Shown: positions 26,601-42,264, counted from the first letter of the stretch. The stretch: DNA of 64,000 nucleotides from Siphonodentalium dalli (GCA_032622095.1 CP136065.1:243721474-243785473), one strand, 5' to 3'. The notes: generated by a model not told the origin, from the letters alone. Numbers and translations are program-made.

Positions 26601-29600
26601 ACAACAATGCATTTGAGGCAAACAAAAGTGGGGGTCGAATTTCAATCTGAATTTCGAACTTCAATCCAGATCGAAATTCGCCCAGATTGAAATTCAGATT
26701 GAAATTCAAACCTATAGATCGAGTAATTTCTCGAAGCTGAGCGTTAACTTGCTAGATTCTCTTATGGAAAGTATCAAAACTGCCAAGTTTCAGTCCGATC
26801 CAGCCATAAACAGTGCCACTTCCCTTCGGCACCTTGATATTGAAGGCTAAATGTTCTAAGTCCAGCGCCGTGGCTAAATTTTCCAAGTCCAGCAGTATCT
26901 CAAAATAAGTGAAAAAAATCACTTTTGACCCAAAATTCGAGCAGGGGAGCACGAATTGGAACACAACAATGCATTTGAGGCAAACAAAAGTGGGGGTCGA
27001 ATTTCAATCTGAATTTCGAACTTCAATCCAGATCGAAATTCGCCCAGATTGAAATTCAGATTGAAATTCAAACCTATAGATCGAGTAATTTCTCGAAGCT
27101 GAGCGTTAGTTTGCTTGATTCTCTTATGGAAAGTATCAAACATACCAAATTTCAGCTCAATCCAGCCTTAAACAATGCCACTTCCCTTCGGCACCTTGAT
27201 ATTGAAGGCGAAATGTTCCAAGTCCAGCGCCGTGGCTAAATTTTCCAAGTCCAGCAGTATCTCATAAAAAGTGAAAAAAATCACTTTTGACCCAAAATTC
27301 GAGCAGGGGAGCACGAATTGGAACACAACAATGAACTTAAGGCACAAAAAAGTGGGGGTCGAATTTCAATCTGAATTTCGAACGAATCTCCACCGAATTT
27401 CGAACGCTCAGATTGAAATTCAAACCTATAGATCGAGTAATTTCTCGAAGCTGAGCGTTAACTTGCTAGATTCTCTTATGGAAAGTATCAAAACTGCCAA
27501 GTTTCAGTCCGATCCAGCCATAAACAGTGCCACTTCCCTTCGGCACCTTGATATTGATGGCGAAATTTTCTAAGTCCAGCGCCGTGGCTAAATTTTCCAA
27601 GTCCAGCAGTATCTCAAAATAAGTGAAAAAAATCACTTTTGACCCAAAATTCGAGCAGGGGAGCACGAATTGGAACACAACAATGCATTTGAGGCAAACA
27701 AAAGTGGGGGTCGAATTTCAATCTGAATTTCGAACTTCAATCCAGATCGAAATTCGCCCAGATTGAAATTCAGATTGAAATTCAAACCTATAGATCGAGT
27801 AATTTCTCGAAGCTGAGCGTTAACTTGCTAGATTCTCTTATGGAAAGTATCAAAACTGCCAAGTTTCAGTCCGATCCAGCCATAAACAGTGCCACTTCCC
27901 TTCGGCACCTTGATATTGAAGGCGAAATTTTCTAAGTCCAGCGCCGTGGCTAAATTTTCCAAGTCCAGCAGTATCTCAAAATAAGTGAAAAAAATCACTT
28001 TTGACCCAAAATTCGAGCAGGGGAGCACGAATTGGAACACAACAATGAACTTAAGGCACAAAAAAGTGGGGGTCGAATTTCAATCTGAATTTCGAACGAA
28101 TCTCCACCGAATTTCGAACGCTCAGATTGAAATTCAAACCTATAGATCGAGTAATTTCTCGAAGCTGAGCGTTAACTTGCTAGATTCTCTTATGGAAAGT
28201 ATCAAAACTGCCAAGTTTCAGTCCGATCCAGCCATAAACAGTGCCACTTCCCTTCGGCACCTTGATATTGAAGGCTAAATGTTCTAAGTCCAGCGCCGTG
28301 GCTAAATTTTCCAAGTCCAGCATTATCTCAAAATAAGTGAAAAAAATCACTTTTGACCCAAAATTCGAGCAGGGGAGCACGAATTGGAACACAACAATGC
28401 ATTTGAGGCAAACAAAAGTGGGGGTCGAATTTCAATCTGAATTTCGAACTTCAATCCAGATCGAAATTCGCCCAGATTGAAATTCAGATTGAAATTCAAA
28501 CCTATAGATCGAGTAATTTCTCGAAGCTGAGCGTTAACTTGCTAGATTCTCTTATGGAAAGTATCAAAACTGCCAAGTTTCAGTCCGATCCAGCCATAAA
28601 CAGTGCCACTTCCCTTCGGCACCTTGATATTGAAGGCTAAATGTTCTAAGTCCAGCGCCGTGGCTAAATTTTCCAAGTCCAGCAGTATCTCAAAATAAGT
28701 GAAAAAAATCACTTTTGACCCAAAATTCGAGCAGGGGAGCACGAATTGGAACACAACAATGCATTTGAGGCAAACAAAAGTGGGGGTCGAATTTCAATCT
28801 GAATTTCGAACTTCAATCCAGATCGAAATTCGCCCAGATTGAAATTCAGATTGAAATTCAAACCTATAGATCGAGTAATTTCTCGAAGCTGAGCGTTAGT
28901 TTGCTTGATTCTCTTATGGAAAGTATCAAACATACCAAATTTCAGCTCAATCCAGCCTTAAACAATGCCACTTCCCTTCGGCACCTTGATATTGAAGGCG
29001 AAATGTTCCAAGTCCAGCGCCGTGGCTAAATTTTCCAAGTCCAGCAGTATCTCATAAAAAGTGAAAAAAATCACTTTTGACCCAAAATTCGAGCAGGGGA
29101 GCACGAATTGGAACACAACAATGAACTTAAGGCACAAAAAAGTGGGGGTCGAATTTCAATCTGAATTTCGAACGAATCTCCACCGAATTTCGAACGCTCA
29201 GATTGAAATTCAAACCTATAGATCGAGTAATTTCTCGAAGCTGAGCGTTAACTTGCTAGATTCTCTTATGGAAAGTATCAAAACTGCCAAGTTTCAGTCC
29301 GATCCAGCCATAAACAGTGCCACTTCCCTTCGGCACCTTGATATTGAAGGCTAAATGTTCTAAGTCCAGCGCCGTGGCTAAATTTTCCAAGTCCAGCAGT
29401 ATCTCAAAATAAGTGAAAAAAATCACTTTTGACCCAAAATTCGAGCAGGGGAGCACGAATTGGAACACAACAATGCATTTGAGGCAAACAAAAGTGGGGG
29501 TCGAATTTCAATCTGAATTTCGAACTTCAATCCAGATCGAAATTCGCCCAGATTGAAATTCAGATTGAAATTCAAACCTATAGATCGAGTAATTTCTCGA

Positions 29601-32600
29601 AGCTGAGCGTTAACTTGCTAGATTCTCTTATGGAAAGTATCAAAACTGCCAAGTTTCAGTCCGATCCAGCCATAAACAGTGCCACTTCCCTTCGGCACCT
29701 TGATATTGAAGGCGAAATTTTCTAAGTCCAGCGCCGTGGCTAAATTTTCCAAGTCCAGCAGTATCTCAAAATAAGTGAAAAAAATCACTTTTGACCCAAA
29801 ATTCGAGCAGGGGAGCACGAATTGGAACACAACAATGAACTTAAGGCACAAAAAAGTGGGGGTCGAATTTCAATCTGAATTTCGAACGAATCTCCACCGA
29901 ATTTCGAACGCTCAGATTGAAATTCAAACCTATAGATCGAGTAATTTCTCGAAGCTGAGCGTTAACTTGCTAGATTCTCTTATGGAAAGTATCAAAACTG
30001 CCAAGTTTCAGTCCGATCCAGCCATAAACAGTGCCACTTCCCTTCGGCACCTTGATATTGAAGGCTAAATGTTCTAAGTCCAGCGCCGTGGCTAAATTTT
30101 CCAAGTCCAGCATTATCTCAAAATAAGTGAAAAAAATCACTTTTGACCCAAAATTCGAGCAGGGGAGCACGAATTGGAACACAACAATGCATTTGAGGCA
30201 AACAAAAGTGGGGGTCGAATTTCAATCTGAATTTCGAACTTCAATCCAGATCGAAATTCGCCCAGATTGAAATTCAGATTGAAATTCAAACCTATAGATC
30301 GAGTAATTTCTCGAAGCTGAGCGTTAACTTGCTAGATTCTCTTATGGAAAGTATCAAAACTGCCAAGTTTCAGTCCGATCCAGCCATAAACAGTGCCACT
30401 TCCCTTCGGCACCTTGATATTGAAGGCTAAATGTTCTAAGTCCAGCGCCGTGGCTAAATTTTCCAAGTCCAGCAGTATCTCAAAATAAGTGAAAAAAATC
30501 ACTTTTGACCCAAAATTCGAGCAGGGGAGCACGAATTGGAACACAACAATGCATTTGAGGCAAACAAAAGTGGGGGTCGAATTTCAATCTGAATTTCGAA
30601 CTTCAATCCAGATCGAAATTCGCCCAGATTGAAATTCAGATTGAAATTCAAACCTATAGATCGAGTAATTTCTCGAAGCTGAGCGTTAGTTTGCTTGATT
30701 CTCTTATGGAAAGTATCAAACATACCAAATTTCAGCTCAATCCAGCCTTAAACAATGCCACTTCCCTTCGGCACCTTGATATTGAAGGCGAAATGTTCCA
30801 AGTCCAGCGCCGTGGCTAAATTTTCCAAGTCCAGCAGTATCTCATAAAAAGTGAAAAAAATCACTTTTGACCCAAAATTCGAGCAGGGGAGCACGAATTG
30901 GAACACAACAATGAACTTAAGGCACAAAAAAGTGGGGGTCGAATTTCAATCTGAATTTCGAACGAATCTCCACCGAATTTCGAACGCTCAGATTGAAATT
31001 CAAACCTATAGATCGAGTAATTTCTCGAAGCTGAGCGTTAACTTGCTAGATTCTCTTATGGAAAGTATCAAAACTGCCAAGTTTCAGTCCGATCCAGCCA
31101 TAAACAGTGCCACTTCCCTTCGGCACCTTGATATTGAAGGCTAAATGTTCTAAGTCCAGCGCCGTGGCTAAATTTTCCAAGTCCAGCAGTATCTCAAAAT
31201 AAGTGAAAAAAATCACTTTTGACCCAAAATTCGAGCAGGGGAGCACGAATTGGAACACAACAATGCATTTGAGGCAAACAAAAGTGGGGGTCGAATTTCA
31301 ATCTGAATTTCGAACTTCAATCCAGATCGAAATTCGCCCAGATTGAAATTCAGATTGAAATTCAAACCTATAGATCGAGTAATTTCTCGAAGCTGAGCGT
31401 TAACTTGCTAGATTCTCTTATGGAAAGTATCAAAACTGCCAAGTTTCAGTCCGATCCAGCCATAAACAGTGCCACTTCCCTTCGGCACCTTGATATTGAA
31501 GGCGAAATTTTCTAAGTCCAGCGCCGTGGCTAAATTTTCCAAGTCCAGCAGTATCTCAAAATAAGTGAAAAAAATCACTTTTGACCCAAAATTCGAGCAG
31601 GGGAGCACGAATTGGAACACAACAATGAACTTAAGGCACAAAAAAGTGGGGGTCGAATTTCAATCTGAATTTCGAACGAATCTCCACCGAATTTCGAACG
31701 CTCAGATTGAAATTCAAACCTATAGATCGAGTAATTTCTCGAAGCTGAGCGTTAACTTGCTAGATTCTCTTATGGAAAGTATCAAAACTGCCAAGTTTCA
31801 GTCCGATCCAGCCATAAACAGTGCCACTTCCCTTCGGCACCTTGATATTGAAGGCTAAATGTTCTAAGTCCAGCGCCGTGGCTAAATTTTCCAAGTCCAG
31901 CATTATCTCAAAATAAGTGAAAAAAATCACTTTTGACCCAAAATTCGAGCAGGGGAGCACGAATTGGAACACAACAATGCATTTGAGGCAAACAAAAGTG
32001 GGGGTCGAATTTCAATCTGAATTTCGAACTTCAATCCAGATCGAAATTCGCCCAGATTGAAATTCAGATTGAAATTCAAACCTATAGATCGAGTAATTTC
32101 TCGAAGCTGAGCGTTAACTTGCTAGATTCTCTTATGGAAAGTATCAAAACTGCCAAGTTTCAGTCCGATCCAGCCATAAACAGTGCCACTTCCCTTCGGC
32201 ACCTTGATATTGAAGGCTAAATGTTCTAAGTCCAGCGCCGTGGCTAAATTTTCCAAGTCCAGCAGTATCTCAAAATAAGTGAAAAAAATCACTTTTGACC
32301 CAAAATTCGAGCAGGGGAGCACGAATTGGAACACAACAATGCATTTGAGGCAAACAAAAGTGGGGGTCGAATTTCAATCTGAATTTCGAACTTCAATCCA
32401 GATCGAAATTCGCCCAGATTGAAATTCAGATTGAAATTCAAACCTATAGATCGAGTAATTTCTCGAAGCTGAGCGTTAGTTTGCTTGATTCTCTTATGGA
32501 AAGTATCAAACATACCAAATTTCAGCTCAATCCAGCCTTAAACAATGCCACTTCCCTTCGGCACCTTGATATTGAAGGCGAAATGTTCCAAGTCCAGCGC

Positions 32601-34430
32601 CGTGGCTAAATTTTCCAAGTCCAGCAGTATCTCATAAAAAGTGAAAAAAATCACTTTTGACCCAAAATTCGAGCAGGGGAGCACGAATTGGAACACAACA
32701 ATGAACTTAAGGCACAAAAAAGTGGGGGTCGAATTTCAATCTGAATTTCGAACGAATCTCCACCGAATTTCGAACGCTCAGATTGAAATTCAAACCTATA
32801 GATCGAGTAATTTCTCGAAGCTGAGCGTTAACTTGCTAGATTCTCTTATGGAAAGTATCAAAACTGCCAAGTTTCAGTCCGATCCAGCCATAAACAGTGC
32901 CACTTCCCTTCGGCACCTTGATATTGAAGGCTAAATGTTCTAAGTCCAGCGCCGTGGCTAAATTTTCCAAGTCCAGCAGTATCTCAAAATAAGTGAAAAA
33001 AATCACTTTTGACCCAAAATTCGAGCAGGGGAGCACGAATTGGAACACAACAATGCATTTGAGGCAAACAAAAGTGGGGGTCGAATTTCAATCTGAATTT
33101 CGAACTTCAATCCAGATCGAAATTCGCCCAGATTGAAATTCAGATTGAAATTCAAACCTATAGATCGAGTAATTTCTCGAAGCTGAGCGTTAACTTGCTA
33201 GATTCTCTTATGGAAAGTATCAAAACTGCCAAGTTTCAGTCCGATCCAGCCATAAACAGTGCCACTTCCCTTCGGCACCTTGATATTGAAGGCGAAATTT
33301 TCTAAGTCCAGCGCCGTGGCTAAATTTTCCAAGTCCAGCAGTATCTCAAAATAAGTGAAAAAAATCACTTTTGACCCAAAATTCGAGCAGGGGAGCACGA
33401 ATTGGAACACAACAATGAACTTAAGGCACAAAAAAGTGGGGGTCGAATTTCAATCTGAATTTCGAACGAATCTCCACCGAATTTCGAACGCTCAGATTGA
33501 AATTCAAACCTATAGATCGAGTAATTTCTCGAAGCTGAGCGTTAACTTGCTAGATTCTCTTATGGAAAGTATCAAAACTGCCAAGTTTCAGTCCGATCCA
33601 GCCATAAACAGTGCCACTTCCCTTCGGCACCTTGATATTGAAGGCTAAATGTTCTAAGTCCAGCGCCGTGGCTAAATTTTCCAAGTCCAGCATTATCTCA
33701 AAATAAGTGAAAAAAATCACTTTTGACCCAAAATTCGAGCAGGGGAGCACGAATTGGAACACAACAATGCATTTGAGGCAAACAAAAGTGGGGGTCGAAT
33801 TTCAATCTGAATTTCGAACTTCAATCCAGATCGAAATTCGCCCAGATTGAAATTCAGATTGAAATTCAAACCTATAGATCGAGTAATTTCTCGAAGCTGA
33901 GCGTTAACTTGCTAGATTCTCTTATGGAAAGTATCAAAACTGCCAAGTTTCAGTCCGATCCAGCCATAAACAGTGCCACTTCCCTTCGGCACCTTGATAT
34001 TGAAGGCTAAATGTTCTAAGTCCAGCGCCGTGGCTAAATTTTCCAAGTCCAGCAGTATCTCAAAATAAGTGAAAAAAATCACTTTTGACCCAAAATTCGA
34101 GCAGGGGAGCACGAATTGGAACACAACAATGCATTTGAGGCAAACAAAAGTGGGGGTCGAATTTCAATCTGAATTTCGAACTTCAATCCAGATCGAAATT
34201 CGCCCAGATTGAAATTCAGATTGAAATTCAAACCTATAGATCGAGTAATTTCTCGAAGCTGAGCGTTAGTTTGCTTGATTCTCTTATGGAAAGTATCAAA
34301 CATACCAAATTTCAGCTCAATCCAGCCTTAAACAATGCCACTTCCCTTCGGCACCTTGATATTGAAGGCGAAATGTTCCAAGTCCAGCGCCGTGGCTAAA
34401 TTTTCCAAGTCCAGCAGTATCTCATAAAAA
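23691..34430. repeat. HOR block: six consecutive 1,790-bp pentamers
   Basis: Units start at 23691, 25481, 27271, 29061, 30851 and 32641. This is the longest regular stretch. The unit at 27271 has a private base change at 27558 (gatggcg for gaaggcg). Confidence 0.93.
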
Positions 34431-35868
34431 GTGAAAAAAATCACTTTTGACCCAAAATTCGAGCAGGGGAGCACGAATTGGAACACAACAATGAACTTAA
34501 GGCACAAAAAAGTGGGGGTCGAATTTCAATCTGAATTTCGAACGAATCTCCACCGAATTTCGAACGCTCAGATTGAAATTCAAACCTATAGATCGAGTAA
34601 TTTCTCGAAGCTGAGCGTTAACTTGCTAGATTCTCTTATGGAAAGTATCAAAACTGCCAAGTTTCAGTCCGATCCAGCCATAAACAGTGCCACTTCCCTT
34701 CGGCACCTTGATATTGAAGGCTAAATGTTCTAAGTCCAGCGCCGTGGCTAAATTTTCCAAGTCCAGCAGTATCTCAAAATAAGTGAAAAAAATCACTTTT
34801 GACCCAAAATTCGAGCAGAGGAGCACGAATTGGAACACAACAATGCATTTGAGGCAAACAAAAGTGGGGGTCGAATTTCAATCTGAATTTCGAACTTCAA
34901 TCCAGATCGAAATTCGCCCAGATTGAAATTCAGATTGAAATTCAAACCTGTAGATCGAGTAATTTCTCGAAGCTGAGCGTTAGTTTGCTTGATTCTCTTA
35001 TGGAAAGTATCAAAACTGCCAAGTTTCAGTCCGATCCAGCCATAAACAGTGCCACTTCCCTTCGGCACCTTGATATTGAAGGCTAAATGTTCTAAGTCCA
35101 GCGCCGTGGCTAAATTTTCCAAGTCCAGCAGTATCTCAAAATAAGTGAAAAAAATCACTTTTGACCCAAAATTCGAGCAGAGGAGCACGAATTGGAACAC
35201 AACAATGCATTTGAGGCAAACAAAAGTGGGGGTCGAATTTCAATCTGAATTTCGAACTTCAATCCAGATCGAAATTCGCCCAGATTGAAATTCAGATTGA
35301 AATTCAAACCTATAGATCGAGTAATTTCTCGAAGCTGAGCGTTAACTTGCTAGATTCTCTTATGGAAAGTATCAAAACTGCCAAGTTTCAGTCCGATCCA
35401 GCCATAAACAGTGCCACTTCCCTTCGGCACCTTGATATTGAAGGCTAAATGTTCTAAGTCCAGCGCCGTGGCTAAATTTTCCAAGTCCAGCAGTATCTCA
35501 AAATAAGTGAAAAAAATCACTTTTGACCCAAAATTCGAGCAGGGGAGCACGAATTGGAACACAACAATGCATTTGAGGCAAACAAAAGTGGGGGTCGAAT
35601 TTCAATCTGAATTTCGAACTTCAATCCAGATCGAAATTCGCCCAGATTGAAATTCAGATTGAAATTCAAACCTATAGATCGAGTAATTTCTCGAAGCTGA
35701 GCGTTAGTTTGCTTGATTCTCTTATGGAAAGTATCAAACATACCAAATTTCAGCTCAATCCAGCCTTAAACAATGCCACTTCCCTTCGGCACCTTGATAT
35801 TGAAGGCGAAATGTTCCAAGTCCAGCGCCGTGGCTAAATTTTCCAAGTCCAGCAGTATCTCATAAAAA
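34431..35868. repeat. HOR block: variant tetramer with divergent B monomers
   Basis: The length is 1,438 bp, but the second and third monomers carry cgagcagagg in place of cgagcagggg (34819 and 35181). One of them also has C-like gttagtttgcttg joined to a B-like rest, so it is a B/C hybrid. Confidence 0.88.
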
Positions 35869-38800
35869 GTGAAAAAAATCACTTTTGACCCAAAATTCGA
35901 GCAGGGGAGCACGAATTGGAACACAACAATGAACTTAAGGCACAAAAAAGTGGGGGTCGAATTTCAATCTGAATTTCGAACGAATCTCCACCGAATTTCG
36001 AACGCTCAGATTGAAATTCAAACCTATAGATCGAGTAATTTCTCGAAGCTGAGCGTTAACTTGCTAGATTCTCTTATGGAAAGTATCAAAACTGCCAAGT
36101 TTCAGTCCGATCCAGCCATAAACAGTGCCACTTCCCTTCGGCACCTTGATATTGAAGGCTAAATGTTCTAAGTCCAGCGCCGTGGCTAAATTTTCCAAGT
36201 CCAGCAGTATCTCAAAATAAGTGAAAAAAATCACTTTTGACCCAAAATTCGAGCAGGGGAGCACGAATTGGAACACAACAATGCATTTGAGGCAAACAAA
36301 AGTGGGGGTCGAATTTCAATCTGAATTTCGAACTTCAATCCAGATCGAAATTCGCCCAGATTGAAATTCAGATTGAAATTCAAACCTATAGATCGAGTAA
36401 TTTCTCGAAGCTGAGCGTTAACTTGCTAGATTCTCTTATGGAAAGTATCAAAACTGCCAAGTTTCAGTCCGATCCAGCCATAAACAGTGCCACTTCCCTT
36501 CGGCACCTTGATATTGAAGGCGAAATTTTCTAAGTCCAGCGCCGTGGCTAAATTTTCCAAGTCCAGCAGTATCTCAAAATAAGTGAAAAAAATCACTTTT
36601 GACCCAAAATTCGAGCAGGGGAGCACGAATTGGAACACAACAATGAACTTAAGGCACAAAAAAGTGGGGGTCGAATTTCAATCTGAATTTCGAACGAATC
36701 TCCACCGAATTTCGAACGCTCAGATTGAAATTCAAACCTATAGATCGAGTAATTTCTCGAAGCTGAGCGTTAACTTGCTAGATTCTCTTATGGAAAGTAT
36801 CAAAACTGCCAAGTTTCAGTCCGATCCAGCCATAAACAGTGCCACTTCCCTTCGGCACCTTGATATTGAAGGCTAAATGTTCTAAGTCCAGCGCCGTGGC
36901 TAAATTTTCCAAGTCCAGCATTATCTCAAAATAAGTGAAAAAAATCACTTTTGACCCAAAATTCGAGCAGGGGAGCACGAATTGGAACACAACAATGCAT
37001 TTGAGGCAAACAAAAGTGGGGGTCGAATTTCAATCTGAATTTCGAACTTCAATCCAGATCGAAATTCGCCCAGATTGAAATTCAGATTGAAATTCAAACC
37101 TATAGATCGAGTAATTTCTCGAAGCTGAGCGTTAACTTGCTAGATTCTCTTATGGAAAGTATCAAAACTGCCAAGTTTCAGTCCGATCCAGCCATAAACA
37201 GTGCCACTTCCCTTCGGCACCTTGATATTGAAGGCTAAATGTTCTAAGTCCAGCGCCGTGGCTAAATTTTCCAAGTCCAGCAGTATCTCAAAATAAGTGA
37301 AAAAAATCACTTTTGACCCAAAATTCGAGCAGGGGAGCACGAATTGGAACACAACAATGCATTTGAGGCAAACAAAAGTGGGGGTCGAATTTCAATCTGA
37401 ATTTCGAACTTCAATCCAGATCGAAATTCGCCCAGATTGAAATTCAGATTGAAATTCAAACCTATAGATCGAGTAATTTCTCGAAGCTGAGCGTTAGTTT
37501 GCTTGATTCTCTTATGGAAAGTATCAAACATACCAAATTTCAGCTCAATCCAGCCTTAAACAATGCCACTTCCCTTCGGCACCTTGATATTGAAGGCGAA
37601 ATGTTCCAAGTCCAGCGCCGTGGCTAAATTTTCCAAGTCCAGCAGTATCTCATAAAAAGTGAAAAAAATCACTTTTGACCCAAAATTCGAGCAGGGGAGC
37701 ACGAATTGGAACACAACAATGAACTTAAGGCACAAAAAAGTGGGGGTCGAATTTCAATCTGAATTTCGAACGAATCTCCACCGAATTTCGAACGCTCAGA
37801 TTGAAATTCAAACCTATAGATCGAGTAATTTCTCGAAGCTGAGCGTTAACTTGCTAGATTCTCTTATGGAAAGTATCAAAACTGCCAAGTTTCAGTCCGA
37901 TCCAGCCATAAACAGTGCCACTTCCCTTCGGCACCTTGATATTGAAGGCTAAATGTTCTAAGTCCAGCGCCGTGGCTAAATTTTCCAAGTCCAGCAGTAT
38001 CTCAAAATAAGTGAAAAAAATCACTTTTGACCCAAAATTCGAGCAGGGGAGCACGAATTGGAACACAACAATGCATTTGAGGCAAACAAAAGTGGGGGTC
38101 GAATTTCAATCTGAATTTCGAACTTCAATCCAGATCGAAATTCGCCCAGATTGAAATTCAGATTGAAATTCAAACCTATAGATCGAGTAATTTCTCGAAG
38201 CTGAGCGTTAACTTGCTAGATTCTCTTATGGAAAGTATCAAAACTGCCAAGTTTCAGTCCGATCCAGCCATAAACAGTGCCACTTCCCTTCGGCACCTTG
38301 ATATTGAAGGCGAAATTTTCTAAGTCCAGCGCCGTGGCTAAATTTTCCAAGTCCAGCAGTATCTCAAAATAAGTGAAAAAAATCACTTTTGACCCAAAAT
38401 TCGAGCAGGGGAGCACGAATTGGAACACAACAATGAACTTAAGGCACAAAAAAGTGGGGGTCGAATTTCAATCTGAATTTCGAACGAATCTCCACCGAAT
38501 TTCGAACGCTCAGATTGAAATTCAAACCTATAGATCGAGTAATTTCTCGAAGCTGAGCGTTAACTTGCTAGATTCTCTTATGGAAAGTATCAAAACTGCC
38601 AAGTTTCAGTCCGATCCAGCCATAAACAGTGCCACTTCCCTTCGGCACCTTGATATTGAAGGCTAAATGTTCTAAGTCCAGCGCCGTGGCTAAATTTTCC
38701 AAGTCCAGCATTATCTCAAAATAAGTGAAAAAAATCACTTTTGACCCAAAATTCGAGCAGGGGAGCACGAATTGGAACACAACAATGCATTTGAGGCAAA

Positions 38801-39448
38801 CAAAAGTGGGGGTCGAATTTCAATCTGAATTTCGAACTTCAATCCAGATCGAAATTCGCCCAGATTGAAATTCAGATTGAAATTCAAACCTATAGATCGA
38901 GTAATTTCTCGAAGCTGAGCGTTAACTTGCTAGATTCTCTTATGGAAAGTATCAAAACTGCCAAGTTTCAGTCCGATCCAGCCATAAACAGTGCCACTTC
39001 CCTTCGGCACCTTGATATTGAAGGCTAAATGTTCTAAGTCCAGCGCCGTGGCTAAATTTTCCAAGTCCAGCAGTATCTCAAAATAAGTGAAAAAAATCAC
39101 TTTTGACCCAAAATTCGAGCAGGGGAGCACGAATTGGAACACAACAATGCATTTGAGGCAAACAAAAGTGGGGGTCGAATTTCAATCTGAATTTCGAACT
39201 TCAATCCAGATCGAAATTCGCCCAGATTGAAATTCAGATTGAAATTCAAACCTATAGATCGAGTAATTTCTCGAAGCTGAGCGTTAGTTTGCTTGATTCT
39301 CTTATGGAAAGTATCAAACATACCAAATTTCAGCTCAATCCAGCCTTAAACAATGCCACTTCCCTTCGGCACCTTGATATTGAAGGCGAAATGTTCCAAG
39401 TCCAGCGCCGTGGCTAAATTTTCCAAGTCCAGCAGTATCTCATAAAAA
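35869..39448. repeat. HOR block: two 1,790-bp pentamers
   Basis: Units start at 35869 and 37659. These are the last full regular units before the array begins to decay. Confidence 0.92.
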
Positions 39449-41238
39449 GTGAAAAAAATCACTTTTGACCCAAAATTCGAGCAGGGGAGCACGAATTGGA
39501 ACACAACAATGAACTTAAGGCACAAAAAAGTGGGGGTCGAATTTCAATCTGAATTTCGAACGAATCTCCACCGAATTTCGAACGCTCAGATTGAAATTCA
39601 AACCTATAGATCGAGTAATTTCTCGAAGCTGAGCGTTAACTTGCTAGATTCTCTTATGGAAAGTATCAAAACTGCCAAGTTTCAGTCCGATCCAGCCATA
39701 AACAGTGCCACTTCCCTTCGGCACCTTGATATTGAAGGCTAAATGTTCTAAGTCCAGCGCCGTGGCTAAATTTTCCAAGTCCAGCAGTATCTCAAAATAA
39801 GTGAAAAAAATCACTTTTGACCCAAAATTCGAGCAGAGGAGCACGAATTGGAACACAACAATGCATTTGAGGCAAACAAAAGTGGGGGTCGAATTTCAAT
39901 CTGAATTTCGAACTTCAATCCAGATCGAAATTCGCCCAGATTGAAATTCAGATTGAAATTCAAACCTGTAGATCGAGTAATTTCTCGAAGCTGAGCGTTA
40001 GTTTGCTTGATTCTCTTATGGAAAGTATCAAACATGCCAATTTTCAGCTCAATCCAGCCATAAACAATGCCACTTCCCTTCGGCACCTTGATATTGAAGG
40101 CTAAATGTTCTAAGTCCAGCGCCGTGGCTAAATTTTCCAAGTCCAGCAGTATCTCAGAAAAAGTGAAAAAAATCACTTTTGACCCAAAATTCGAGCAGGG
40201 GAGCACGAATTGGAACACAACAATGCATTTGAGGCAAACAAAAGTGGGGGTCGAATTTCAATCTGAATTTCGAACTTCAATCCAGATCGAAATTCGCCCA
40301 GATTGAAATTCAGATTGAAATTCAAACCTATAGATCGAGTAATTTCTCGAAGCTGAGCGTTAGTTTGCTTGATTCTCTTATGGAAAGTATCAAACATACC
40401 AAATTTCAGCTCAATCCAGCCTTAAACAATGCCACTTCCCTTCGGCACCTTGATATTGAAGGCGAAATGTTCTAAGTCCAGCGCCGTGGCTAAATTTTCC
40501 AAGTCCAGCAGTATCTCATAAAAAGTGAAAAAAATCACTTTTGACCCAAAATTCGAGCAGGGGAGCACGAATTGGAACACAACAATGAACTTAAGGCACA
40601 AAAAAGTGGGGGTCGAATTTCAATCTGAATTTCGAACGAATCTCCACCGAATTTCGAACGCTCAGATTGAAATTCAAACCTATAGATCGAGTAATTTCTC
40701 GAAGCTGAGCGTTAACTTGCTAGATTCTCTTATGGAAAGTATCAAAACTGCCAAGTTTCAGTCCGATCCAGCCATAAACAGTGCCACTTCCCTTCGGCAC
40801 CTTGATATTGAAGGCTAAATGTTCTAAGTCCAGCGCCGTGGCTAAATTTTCCAAGTCCAGCAGTATCTCAAAATAAGTGAAAAAAATCACTTTTGACCCA
40901 AAATTCGAGCAGGGGAGCACGAATTGGAACACAACAATGCATTTGAGGCAAACAAAAGTGGGGGTCGAATTTCAATCTGAATTTCGAACTTCAATCCAGA
41001 TCGAAATTCGCCCAGATTGAAATTCAGATTGAAATTCAAACCTATAGATCGAGTAATTTCTCGAAGCTGAGCGTTAGTTTGCTTGATTCTCTTATGGAAA
41101 GTATCAAACATACCAAATTTCAGCTCAATCCAGCCTTAAACAATGCCACTTCCCTTCGGCACCTTGATATTGAAGGCGAAATGTTCTAAGTCCAGCGCCG
41201 TGGCTAAATTTTCCAAGTCCAGCAGTATCTCATAAAAA
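39449..41238. repeat. HOR block: irregular trimer and dimer
   Basis: A 1,076-bp trimer (39449) is followed by a 714-bp dimer (40525). New variants appear here: cgagcagagg, catgccaattttcag and ctcagaaaaagtg, which are shared with the edge zone further right. Confidence 0.88.
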
Positions 41239-42264
41239 GTGAAAAAAATCACTTTTGACCCAAAATTCGAGCAGGGGAGCACGAATTGGAACACAACAAT
41301 GAACTTAAGGCACAAAAAAGTGGGGGTCGAATTTCAATCTGAATTTCGAACGAATCTCCACCGAATTTCGAACGCTCAGATTGAAATTCAAACCTATAGA
41401 TCGAGTAATTTCTCGAAGCTGAGCGTTAACTTGCTAGATTCTCTTATGGAAAGTATCAAAACTGCCAAGTTTCAGTCCGATCCAGCCATAAACAGTGCCA
41501 CTTCCCTTCGGCACCTTGATATTGAAGGCTAAATGTTCTAAGTCCAGCGCCGTGGCTAAATTTTCCAAGTCCAGCAGTATCTCAAAATAAGTGAAAAAAA
41601 TCACTTTTGACCCAAAATTCGAGCAGGGGAGCACGAATTGGAACACAACAATGCATTTGAGGCAAACAAAAGTGGGGGTCGAATTTCAATCTGAATTTCG
41701 AACTTCAATCCAGATCGAAATTCGCCCAGATTGAAATTCAGATTGAAATTCAAACCTATAGATCGAGTAATTTCTCGAAGCTGAGCGTTAACTTGCTAGA
41801 TTCTCTTATGGAAAGTATCAAAACTGCCAAGTTTCAGTCCGATCCAGCCATAAACAGTGCCACTTCCCTTCGGCACCTTGATATTGAAGGCTAAATGTTC
41901 TAAGTCCAGCGCCGTGGCTAAATTTTCCAAGTCCAGCAGTATCTCAAAATAAGTGAAAAAAATCACTTTTGACCCAAAATTCGAGCAGGGGAGCACGAAT
42001 TGGAACACAACAATGCATTTGAGGCAAACAAAAGTGGGGGTCGAATTTCAATCTGAATTTCGAACTTCAATCCAGATCGAAATTCGCCCAGATTGAAATT
42101 CAGATTGAAATTCAAACCTATAGATCGAGTAATTTCTCGAAGCTGAGCGTTAGTTTGCTTGATTCTCTTATGGAAAGTATCAAAACTGCCAAGTTTCAGT
42201 CCGATCCAGCCATAAACAGTGCCACTTCCCTTCGGCACCTTGATATTGAAGGCGAAATTTTCTA